Assembly: GCA_014377145.1 (NCBI GenBank) | Contig: JACMQE010000142.1 | Span: 1 to 6,309, forward strand | DNA length: 6,309 nt | Reading direction: 5' to 3' | Origin: Glaciimonas sp. | GTDB taxonomy: Bacteria; Pseudomonadota; Gammaproteobacteria; Burkholderiales; Burkholderiaceae | In this document: in pieces, positions 1 to 6,284 of the stretch | How the letters are laid out: each line of letters opens with the position of its first letter | Position numbering within the stretch: position 1 is the first letter of the stretch | The notes under the pieces: generated by a model | Told to the model about the DNA's origin: nothing | Seen by the model: the letters and a program-made list of their open reading frames with translations, nothing else | The model's database searches: none | Translations under genes and position numbers: made by a program

Positions 1-57
1 AGACAGTAGTGGGCTTAGTCCTTCGCATATATTATACTGGCAGCAAATATTGGCCCA

Positions 58-303
58 GTGCCCATCCAGAGGCGTGTTTCCGCTAGCGTATCTGCCGAAC
101 TGAGCTCGTTGAAAGACTCCGCGTCGTGGCTCGCCCGCAAAGCCGGCAAAGGCAATTCCGCTTCCTCCGGCCAGGTCGGGCAGATTATGGGCTATATTGA
201 GAACTCCTTCGCCGCTCTACTCGCTGCCCCGGTTGATTTTTGCCGCTTGACTGGCCGTCAACCTGATTATTGCGACGTCGATCTGTCTACCTTTAGCAAG
301 TAG
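58..303 (+). CDS. Unrecognised short reading frame, possibly a broken gene fragment
   Basis: I do not recognise this protein. The frame is open from position 19, after a TAG at 16-18. A GTG at 58 is the first listed start, and no clear Shine-Dalgarno sequence precedes it. Codon third positions are rich in G and C through about 300, which suggests real coding in this frame and contrasts with the AT-rich DNA further right. The product of 81 residues starts with a Ser/Ala-rich stretch (RVSASVSAELSSLKDSASW), continues with a Gly/Ser/Lys-rich part, then a short hydrophobic patch (SFAALLAAPV), and ends in an acidic tail (DYCDVDLSTFSK). After the TAG at 301-303 the same frame stays open for another 20 codons (LCKRVNFTVGQVEVKESSTG) to a TAA at 364-366. 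The TAG may therefore be a nonsense mutation in a longer gene. No signal peptide or known motif is visible. It could also be chance. Confidence 0.3.
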   Translation: MPIQRRVSASVSAELSSLKDSASWLARKAGKGNSASSGQVGQIMGYIENSFAALLAAPVDFCRLTGRQPDYCDVDLSTFSK

Positions 304-402
304 TTGTGCAAGCGGGTCAATTTCACAGTTGGTCAGGTTGAAGTAAAAGAATCCAGCACCGGCTAATCCAGCTCAATAGCCCTCAAGTACGTGCTGGCAA
401 GG

Positions 403-603
403 TCACTGCCCAATGTTTACCGTTCCAAACCAGAAGCGCTGCTCTTCCGTTGTTGATAGCGGGGGGATTTTTCCCGATGCGAGCCGAGGGCCAAAATAGG
501 CTGGTTTGTAGAAGCGCGAAGGGAACTTCGCTATCTCTTTTTCCAAAGGACCGACAAGCATCGCTTTCGCTTCAGCGATTCGTGAATGGGTGAAGTTCAT
601 CAA
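403..603 (-). CDS. Unrecognised short reading frame on the minus strand
   Basis: I do not recognise this protein. The listed start is a TTG at 603, followed at once by an ATG at 600. The frame is open further back to a TGA just beyond 633, adding about ten residues (CFSERGNGAL). Its composition looks protein-like: a charged, probably helical first half (SRIAEAKAMLVGPLEKEIAKF), then a Pro/Tyr/Phe-rich part (FYKPAYFGPRLASGKIPPL) and an aromatic end (EEQRFWFGTVNIGQ). The opposite strand has several stops over the same region, so this strand is favoured. No Shine-Dalgarno sequence, signal peptide or transmembrane segment is visible. It could be the C-terminal remnant of a larger gene whose 5' part was lost, which would fit the decayed surroundings. 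It faces the reading frame at 58-303 convergently. Confidence 0.3.
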   Translation of the reverse strand: MMNFTHSRIAEAKAMLVGPLEKEIAKFPSRFYKPAYFGPRLASGKIPPLSTTEEQRFWFGTVNIGQ

Positions 604-703
604 GGCTCCATTGCCCCGTTCTGAAAAACATCACACCCACTTTATGTCCGTATCCTAAGCGCAATTAATCATTCTTGGCGTATCGTGCGCAACCCGAACC
701 ACG

Positions 704-745
704 CAGCAGGCAGCAGTCAGCAGTCAGCAGTCAGCAGTCAGCAGT
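704..745. repeat. Heptanucleotide tandem repeat (CAGCAGT)n
   Basis: Five perfect copies of CAGCAGT fill 711-745, and a sixth copy with one mismatch (CAGCAGG) lies directly upstream at 704-710. Seven is not a multiple of three, so a change in copy number would shift any reading frame through it. The short + strand frame that crosses it (685-912) gives only a low-complexity Gln/Ser stretch and overlaps the IS5 relic on the other strand, so I do not consider it a gene. The repeat sits between the unrecognised minus frame and the IS5 relic. The rest of 634-782 shows nothing else I can support. Confidence 0.97.
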
Positions 746-782
746 CGACCCCCATACTACCTTCATATTTCTCTAAAGTTGT

Positions 783-1062
783 CCTTCAACGAAGTTGTTG
801 TAACGCAATGCTTGCATTCTGCTTGAACACGGATTTTTCAAGCCAGGATTGGATAAGTTGCGCCACTGTGCAAAAAATACAGTCGCAGCATGCGCTCCAG
901 TCCGATCGGTGAAAGGCCATTGTCAGCCTTCGAATACGTACTATTCAGTTGACACACCTTCGACCAAGGTGCGACTTACTCCATCTCGGCCAAGAACAAT
1001 GCTCGACACGTCGTTTTAACGTATTTGTCAAAACTGTCTGTTGGAAGCATCGTTTGTTTCAT
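783..1062 (-). pseudogene. IS5-family transposase, N-terminal remnant
   Basis: Reading leftward from an ATG at 1062-1060, one frame gives a protein that resembles the N-terminal (DUF772-type) domain of IS5-family DDE transposases. It begins MKQTMLPTD, has a FLAEMExVAPW block where x is a stop, and then a GLERMLRLYFLHS block. IS5 transposases typically have MKQ..., then ExxVPW, then a (P)xGLERMLRIxFLQ(H/Q)W stretch. Two in-frame stops interrupt it: TAA at 978-976, probably from a Gln codon, and TGA at 840-838. Left of the second stop the match fades. A stretch near 783-800 still resembles the codons for the downstream MRRFVG segment but with indels. The catalytic DDE residues, which lie further on, are missing, so it cannot encode an active enzyme. 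No terminal inverted repeats were found. Assignment rests on remembered family motifs. Confidence 0.8.
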
Positions 1063-1337
1063 GCCATTTACCACTCTGTAATTTCTATATCTCGCTTAAT
1101 GATTGAACAGCGTTGGGCGTTTACTTAATCAGAGATGCCTTAAATTAGACCAATTATTTAAATAAATTATCGGGAGGTAAGTTTGAGTATCTGATTGCGT
1201 GCATTGGGCGAGAATTTTTTATTTTGTGTTATACATAGCCGGATGCTTATCCGCTACCTTGCAAATATGCTTTATATTTCTATTTGCATGTTCATGTGTT
1301 TGCTGTTTTTCCACTGCATTCCTCACTTTGATTTTCA
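1063..1337. other. AT-rich intergenic region with palindrome and orphan ribosome-binding-like site
   Basis: No convincing gene is present. A perfect 12-bp palindrome TTATTTAAATAA lies at 1154-1165. It is followed by GGGAGG at 1172-1177, a strong Shine-Dalgarno match five bases before a TTG at 1183. That TTG opens a frame of only three codons before TGA at 1192. Past this stop the frame stays open to a TGA at 1339-1341, which overlaps the ATG of the LysR pseudogene. From the ATG at 1243 it would encode 32 mostly hydrophobic residues. This could be a lost leader gene, the old control region of the LysR gene, or chance in AT-rich sequence. The minus frame at 1219-1428 runs into the LysR gene and is a shadow. 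Confidence 0.4.
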
Positions 1338-2274
1338 ATGACCTTTCGCGCCAACCAACATCTTGATACTTATCTTCTGTGTGTTTTGCATACATTAATG
1401 TTAGAGAAAAGTGTTTCGCGCACGACAATCAAGTTATGGCAATCTCAACCGAATATCAGCAATACGTTGAAACGTTTACGTGCGCTGAAGGGAGATGCGA
1501 TTTTGGTACGTGGAAAAAGTGGGATGGTAGCAACTGCACGCGGTCAGGAATTGCTGTCACTGGCTAAAGAGGGATTGAATATATTTGCAAAAATTGGTGC
1601 ACCGGTTGCTGCTTTTGAGGTGAGTAGCAAGGCACGGGTTTTTCATGTGGCGACGCCGGATTATTTGAATGTACTACTCATTCCTTCGATTATTGACCAA
1701 GTACATCAGCGTGCGCCGGGGGGCAGTCTGTGATGGTACATGCGCTTGATGCTGGGTTGGATTATTTGAATGCGTTGGAGACTGGCAACTTGATCTGGTA
1801 ATTGGTAACTGGCCTGATCCGCTGGAGCATTTGCATCTGGCACAGTTGTTTGAAGATGATGTGGTGTGTGTGATGCATCGAGATCATCCGGTTGCGAAGA
1901 AGGGGTTGATGTTGAAATAGTATATTGAGATGCCGTATCTTCCACCGACGCCGTATATTGAAGGTCATCGGAGTAGGATTGATGCGGCTTTGGGAGAATT
2001 GGGACTGAAGCGCAATATTCAGGTAACGATTCCGTATTTTGCGTTGGCCCCGCATGTGTTGGCGAAGTCCGATTTAATTTTTACTACTGGTCGCCAGTTT
2101 GCTGATTACTTTGTTAAAGACTGACCGATTCAGGTATTTTCTTTGCCGTTAGATATGTCTAAAATGCGATTTTATACGCTGTGGCATACGCGCTCGCGTG
2201 TTACGCTAGATGTGGTTTGGCTGCGGTGGTTGATTGCGGAACTTGCTGTTGGGTTGGGCATGTCTACTACTTGA
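1338..2274 (+). pseudogene. LysR-type transcriptional regulator, broken by frameshifts and stops
   Basis: Joining three frames gives a nearly full-length LysR-family regulator of about 310 residues. The N-terminal winged helix-turn-helix runs from HLDTYLLCVLHTLML through SVSR and SQPNISNTLKRLRAL to LLSLAKEG. It is followed by the ligand-binding domain (ATPDYLNVLL, HALDAGLDYLNALETG, GNWPDPLEHLHLAQLF, FEDDVVCVMHRDHP, GHRSRIDAALGELGLKRN, KSDLIFTTGRQFADYF, MRFYTLWH). Lesions: a frame change at the G6 run 1718-1723 (net -1, or +2); a -1 near 1792 where TTGGAT appears as TTGAT; TAG at 1918-1920, probably from CAG; and TGA at 2122-2124. The final stop is TGA at 2272-2274. The recognition helix region also has an odd Trp where such proteins usually have Gly (KLWQSQPN). 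No clear ribosome site precedes the ATG at 1338. Intact relatives bind DNA and control nearby genes; this copy can make only the first 131 residues. Confidence 0.93.
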
Positions 2275-2389
2275 GATGGTTTTTTGGTTGTTGTTTGACT
2301 TAGTTTTTACTCCGTAGTAAGTTGAGGTTGATTGATGCAGGCCAGGGGCAGGCCGGCAGTCAGTTACTTCTCTTTTGTTTCGCCCCTCC

Positions 2390-2813
2390 ATGTCAGGATA
2401 GTTGTCGCCTCAATCGATTTGATAAATGTAACGTTGCGGATCTGGCAAAAACTGGCGTAAGCCGAGGGACTAATATTAGCTGTAGACGTTAAAAAAGTGA
2501 AGGATGGTCGATTATGAGCAAGTTCGCATGTTGCTGAAAACAGCGCTCTGGAGTGCAGTGGGACTGTTGGGGTATTGCCACCCGAAAGGGATACCCGAAA
2601 CATGCAATGGCGTGTGAGAAAGCGAATGCCGCAGATCAGTCAGCCGACAGGGGAGGTGGCTAAGTCGGTGAGGAGCGGTCTCGAAGCTAAGCAACGGACC
2701 AGGGAACTCGAACGCAAGCTCAAGAAGACAGATGCGTCACTGGCGGAGGCAGAAGCCTTACTAATGTTGCGAAAAAAGTCGAAACGATCTGGGGTAAGGA
2801 TGCGGAAGCATGA
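2390..2813 (+). pseudogene. IS3-family transposase orfA remnant
   Basis: No single frame is complete, but consecutive pieces align in order with IS3 orfA proteins. RIVVASIDLINVT (2395-2433) leads into ADLAKTGVSRGT (2436-2471), the helix-turn-helix. Then come KSEGWS and SKFA, followed by MLLKTALWSAVGLLGYCHPKG (2528-2590), which matches the usual VLETAALNxAELxEYCRxKGL block. Last are QWRV... and RTRELERKLKKTDASLAEAEALL (2602-2769), the leucine-zipper coiled coil. KKVETIWGKDAEA ends at TGA 2811-2813. The frame changes by a net -1 four times: near 2433 (ACGGTT appears as ACGTT), near 2527, near 2600, and in the A6 run at 2772-2777. A TAA lies at 2490-2492. The last piece ends with the ATGA overlap into orfB, as in intact relatives. 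It is non-functional. Confidence 0.85.
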
Positions 2814-3297
2814 TCACTGTCCCGGATCGCTGTGGAAATATGCAATTGATCGATGAGATGGTAAGGCGTGAGCGGCGTTAGAAGCGTGCCTGGAGGAGCT
2901 GGATTTAAGCATACGTATCAGCTGGTCGACCTAGAGCGCTGCATGAGACCTTCCCATGAGCTGTGCGAGCAAGAACGGCTTGTCGTGCTGGAGGTTGCCA
3001 ATCTTCCGACCATGTCAGTGCACTGTTGGTATGGGGTTGTTTGCGCGAACCGACGGTATTTAGTGACCATACCATTCAAAAAATTCAAGTAATTAGTAGC
3101 TATCCCACCGTACTCACAAAAGCAAGGTTAGTCTACCTGACAGAAAATATAAAAGAAGTTGTCAAAACGTGGTCGTCAAAAGGTAACCAAAATAGGAGTC
3201 GAAACAGTACGACTGCTTGCCCCGGCCCAGGTAAGAAAAAGTGATGCCCGATCCGGCTATCTTCCGAGAAACCATCCGTGCATTCAAGTCTGTTTTA
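2810..3297 (+). pseudogene. IS3-family transposase orfB remnant, truncated
   Basis: The ATG at 2810 overlaps the orfA stop. The first piece, MITVPDRCGNMQLIDEMVRR (2810-2869), matches the start of this orfB type. A net -1 shift then gives EACLEELDLSIR (2881-2916), the helix-turn-helix usually seen as RACEELGLSxRT. A further net -1 shift gives TYQ, and in the same frame RPSHELCEQERLVVLEVANLP (2946-3008), matching the usual HxLSexERxxVLEVANxP. After about 3015 similarity is weak and stops are frequent, but in the same frame KRGRQKV (3165-3185) and LLAPAQVRKSDARSGYLP (3219-3272) resemble the RGR and TAPxQVWxWDITYLP segments at the start of the integrase core. If so, the first catalytic Asp region is the last part kept. 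The remaining half of the protein, with the other acidic residues, is gone. The portion beyond 3015 is tentative. Confidence 0.72.
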
Positions 3298-3340
3298 AAT
3301 AACCTCAACCATCCTTATTTATAAACAGGTTCAGCTACGA

Positions 3341-4464
3341 TCATCTTAGCAATCGCAGTCTTGCACGCTGCGATTGCGCATCGCCATAATTTACCGATCG
3401 ACGCATCGGCATTTTGTGTGCGGTAGCACGGGCATATTGTGGTGGCCACGGCGTCTCGGTTCGTAGTTCGTCGGCTGCATGCAGCGGCCAGTTTGGATCG
3501 CGCAATAGCTCACGCGCCAGCAAGACCAGATCGGCTTGTCCAGTACGCAAAATGCGTTCCGCCTGAATTGGCGCGGTAATTATACCAACGGCACCGCTGG
3601 TGATACCAGCTTCTTTTTTGACCCGTTCGGGGAACTGGGTTTGATAACCCGACCCGACTAAAATGTCAGCCGTTGCTACGTTGCCGCCGGTAAAAATGTC
3701 GACCAAATCGACACCAGCATCCCGCACAGGCGACTTAATGCTACACTACCGTCAGTTCAGTCTGTTGCCGACACACGCACCAGCAACGGCAGTTCTTCGG
3801 GCCAGACGTGACATACTGCAGCGACTACTTCCATGAATAGACGGGTACAATTTTCAAAGCTGCCACCATATTGATAGATACGCACGTTACTGAGTGGTGA
3901 AAGAAATTGATGCAGCAAATATCCATGTGCAGCGTGTATTTCAACAACCTTGAAACCCGTTTGTCGGGTGCGGTTCGACCCATCCACAAAAGCTTGCACG
4001 ACGTCGGCAATCTGCTCTGTAGTCAGCGTCAGAGGGGGTATGATGTTAGGGTCGAATGCCAATACGGATGGCTCGACCGATTGTCAGCCGCCTTGGTCAA
4101 ACGGGAGGCTGCCGTGTTGCGCTTCCCATGGTCGCCAGACGCTGGCTTTATGCCCGGCATGGTTGAGTTGGACGCCAGGCACTGTACCTTGCTGGGCAAT
4201 AAAGTTGGTGATACGACGCAGCGGCGAGATGTGCTGATCTTTCCATATACCTAAATCTTGTGGCGTGATACGGCCGTCTGCCGCGATGGCCATTGCTTTA
4301 AAGCTCAACAGTCCTGCACCGCTGAATACACGACTGCCAAGATGGACCAAGTGCCAATCGTTTGCAAAACCGTCTTGCGCTGAATATTGGCACATTGGTG
4401 CGACGGTAATGCGATTCGGAAGTGTTACGCTGCGTAACACGAGCGGTGAAAATAATTTGCTCAT
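3341..4464 (-). pseudogene. YqjM-like Old Yellow Enzyme (NADH:flavin oxidoreductase), inactivated
   Basis: Joined pieces give about 370 residues, the usual length for FMN-dependent ene-reductases of the YqjM/xenobiotic reductase group. These are cytosolic enzymes that reduce activated C=C bonds with NAD(P)H. Visible motifs are PMCQYS (residues 23-28, with the Cys25 and Tyr27 typical of this group), DLGIWKDQHI, QLNHAGHKAS, EIHAAHGYLLHQFLSPLSN (catalytic His pair 177/180), QYGGSFEN, and the FMN-phosphate end GQADLVLLARELLRDP. Lesions: TGA at 4086-4084 (codon 127) and TGA at 3759-3757 (codon 236), both where relatives have Trp. Just after the second TGA about five codons of the usual WVEGGW segment appear deleted, followed by a net -1 frameshift near 3727-3735. 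Conserved positions are also altered (HAGRK to HAGHK, ENR to ENC). The ATG at 4464 has an AGGA at 4484-4481, rather far upstream. It was probably cotranscribed with the exporter gene 29 bp upstream. Confidence 0.93.
3349..3377. repeat. Perfect inverted repeat in the 3' end of the oxidoreductase pseudogene
   Basis: GCAATCGCAG (3349-3358) and CTGCGATTGC (3368-3377) are perfect reverse complements separated by nine bases, giving a 10-bp stem. It overlaps the last codons of the oxidoreductase frame, just before its TAA/TGA region at about 3341-3348. Neither side has a run of T residues, so it is not a standard intrinsic terminator. It may still slow transcription or protect the 3' end, or it may be a relic. 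Confidence 0.6.
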
Positions 4465-4493
4465 ACAGTGTCTTGAATAGTCCTGAAAAGTGG

Positions 4494-6284
4494 TTATTTA
4501 ATAACGATATTAAATTGTAATGCAGCCAGGCTGGCATATAGGCCATTTTGGGCAACTAGCGATGCATGATTGCCGGTTTCAACGATTTGGCCCTGCTCCA
4601 GCACGATGATGCGATCTGCGTGCTGTACTGTGGCCAGACGATGGGCAATGACTAAAGTGGTGCGACCGACCATTGCGGCTTCCAGCGCACCTTGTACTGC
4701 GCGTTCGGATTCGGCATCGAGGGCGCTGGTGGCTTCGTCTAGCAATAAAAGTGGTGGATTTTTCAATAGGGCGCGGGCGATGGCAATGCGTTGGCGCTGA
4801 CCGCCGGATAAGCGGACTCCGCGTTCGCCCAGAAAAGATTGATACCCTTCCGGCAAACAGGCAATGAACTCATTCGCTGCAGCCATGGTTGCGGCGGCGA
4901 TAACTTCTGCATCAGTGGCACCCACGCGACCATAGCGGATGTTTTCCATTGCATTGGCCGAAAAAATCACGGTATCTTGGGGCACGATGCCGATGGCATC
5001 CCGCAGTGTATGGAGATCGAGAAATTTAATGTCCACACCATCGAGAGTGATGCAGCCTTGCTGCGGATCATAAAAGCGCAGCAATAGTTGGAATAACGTG
5101 GTTTTTCCTGCGCCGGATGGACCGACGATGGCGACCGTTTCACCAGGCTGGATAGCGAGCGAAAAGTTGGATAGCGATGCGATGTCTGGGCGCGATGGGT
5201 AGTGGAATGCGATATTTTCCAGCACTACCGCTGCCCCTTGTTCTGTGCGAGGTGGTAACTTCTCTGGCAATAATACTGATTGGACAGGCGACTTTGCCGA
5301 TAATAATTCCAGTAAACGTTCAGTGGCACCGGCAGCACGTTGAGTGTCACCCATGACTTCTGCCAGTGCACCGATGGAACCGGCGACCAGCGCTGCGTAC
5401 AAAATAAATTGACCGAGTTCACCACCGCTCATGCGACCCTGGACTACTGCGTGCGCACCTAACCATAGTACGAATACGATCGCGCCGAACACCAGCAGAA
5501 TTGCCATCATGGTCATTAGAGAGCGGGCGCGAATACGTTCCATTGCGGTGCCAAAGGCGATCTCAATAGCACTCTTAAAACGTCTTCCTTCAATTTTTTC
5601 GTGGGTAAATACTTGCACCGTTGGCATTGCATTCAAAATTTCACCGGCGATGGCAGAAGCGTCGGCGACACGGTCTTGTGACGAGCGGGATAACTTACGA
5701 ACCCGACGTCCAAACCACACTATTGGCAGCACTACCATTGCTAGCATGACGATAATGATCGAGCTGAGTTTGATGCTGCTGACAAATAACATGATGAGGC
5801 CGCCTAAAAAAAGCAGACCGTTGCGTAACGCCATCGAAATACTGGTGCCGACCAGCGCTTGGATCAGTGTGGTGTCGGTGGTGATGCGGGACAGGACTTC
5901 GCCAGTCTTGGTTGTTTCAAAAAATTGGGGACTTTGTGTTACAACGTGGGAATACACCGCGCTGCGGAGGTCTGCGGTGACCCTTTCACCAAGCCAAGAC
6001 ACCATATAAAAACGTCCTGCGGTTGCTACACCTAAAATACATGCAACGCCGAATAGTGCCAGAAAATATAAGTCAATGTGGTGGGGATCTTTGATGCCGC
6101 TGCCACCGAAGCCTAAATCAATCATTTGCCTGAAAGCATAGGGAATTGCCAGCGTGGCCCCAGCGGCGACTAGCAACGCAATACCCGCTAATAAAAATTG
6201 ATGCTTGTAGGGCGAGAGATAGGGAAGTAACCCGGCGAGGGTTGCCAAGCTGTGTTTTTGGGATTCTTTGGTTGTGGTTGCCAT
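4494..6284 (-). CDS. MsbA-related ABC exporter, fused permease and ATPase (half-transporter)
   Basis: This intact 596-residue protein has the permease domain first and the ATPase second, the layout of type IV ABC exporters that work as homodimers in the inner membrane. It resembles the proteobacterial MsbA-related group (TIGR02204-like); the substrate is unknown, with lipids or hydrophobic compounds possible. Hydrophobic segments lie near residues 30-50, 72-94, 155-171, 173-191, 258-280 and 290-310, consistent with six helices. The ATPase has A-loop Tyr362 (HYPSRP), Walker A GPSGAGKTT (388-396), Q-loop Gln436 (VPQDT), signature LSGGQ (492-496), Walker B LLLLDE (512-517) with Glu517, D-loop SALD and H-loop His548. 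All key residues are present and there are no internal stops. The ATG at 6284 is kept because the frame starts sensibly there (MATTTKESQK), although no clear Shine-Dalgarno sequence is seen in the AT-rich 25 bases upstream. It is the only gene here that appears to be under purifying selection. Confidence 0.97.
   Translation of the reverse strand: MATTTKESQKHSLATLAGLLPYLSPYKHQFLLAGIALLVAAGATLAIPYAFRQMIDLGFGGSGIKDPHHIDLYFLALFGVACILGVATAGRFYMVSWLGERVTADLRSAVYSHVVTQSPQFFETTKTGEVLSRITTDTTLIQALVGTSISMALRNGLLFLGGLIMLFVSSIKLSSIIIVMLAMVVLPIVWFGRRVRKLSRSSQDRVADASAIAGEILNAMPTVQVFTHEKIEGRRFKSAIEIAFGTAMERIRARSLMTMMAILLVFGAIVFVLWLGAHAVVQGRMSGGELGQFILYAALVAGSIGALAEVMGDTQRAAGATERLLELLSAKSPVQSVLLPEKLPPRTEQGAAVVLENIAFHYPSRPDIASLSNFSLAIQPGETVAIVGPSGAGKTTLFQLLLRFYDPQQGCITLDGVDIKFLDLHTLRDAIGIVPQDTVIFSANAMENIRYGRVGATDAEVIAAATMAAANEFIACLPEGYQSFLGERGVRLSGGQRQRIAIARALLKNPPLLLLDEATSALDAESERAVQGALEAAMVGRTTLVIAHRLATVQHADRIIVLEQGQIVETGNHASLVAQNGLYASLAALQFNIVIK

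Larger units (their letters stand above)
2390..3297 (+). mobile_element. Degraded, 3'-truncated IS3-family insertion sequence
   Basis: The two transposase frames in this span have the IS3-family order: orfA, then orfB starting in an overlapping ATGA with a different frame. Only the 5' part of the element is left. orfB breaks off just after the region that would hold the first catalytic Asp, and most of the DDE core is absent. An intact member would be roughly 1.3-1.5 kb. I could not find terminal inverted repeats or a target duplication on either side, so the left limit is set by the first transposase-like codons and the right limit by the last plausible ones. The element lies between the LysR and flavin oxidoreductase pseudogenes. 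The 115 bases between the LysR stop and 2390 show nothing I can assign. Confidence 0.82.

Noticed and set aside
704..745. Possible CRISPR array
   Set aside because: The units are seven bases with no spacers between them, so it is a plain tandem repeat.
685..912. 75-codon + strand frame running through the heptamer repeat
   Set aside because: Its start is low-complexity Gln/Ser from the repeat and its end is antisense to the IS5 relic; it has no ribosome site.
1706..2055. Minus-strand frames across the LysR relic (1706-1945, 1762-2055)
   Set aside because: The + strand pieces carry conserved LysR blocks in order. The minus frames are His/Gln-rich shadows.
2514..2528. ATG AGC AAG TTC GCA as a start of orfA (MSKFA)
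   Set aside because: Upstream codons already match orfA (ADLAKTGVSRGT, KSEGWS), and these bases fit the internal WSxxxKFA block.
3349..3377. Intrinsic terminator
   Set aside because: The hairpin has no T run on either strand.
3757..4086. TGA read as tryptophan, giving an intact oxidoreductase
   Set aside because: The gene also has a frameshift, a small deletion and changed conserved residues. Trp is otherwise encoded by TGG here, and TAG/TAA lesions occur in neighbours.
3907..4254. Open frames on the + strand across the oxidoreductase region (also 3950-4237 and 4265-4480)
   Set aside because: They are antisense to clear Old Yellow Enzyme motifs on the minus strand and overlap each other.
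5431..6009. 192-codon open frame on the + strand
   Set aside because: It lies wholly antisense to the intact exporter gene, whose conserved motifs fix the true strand. The antisense product has no recognisable domain.
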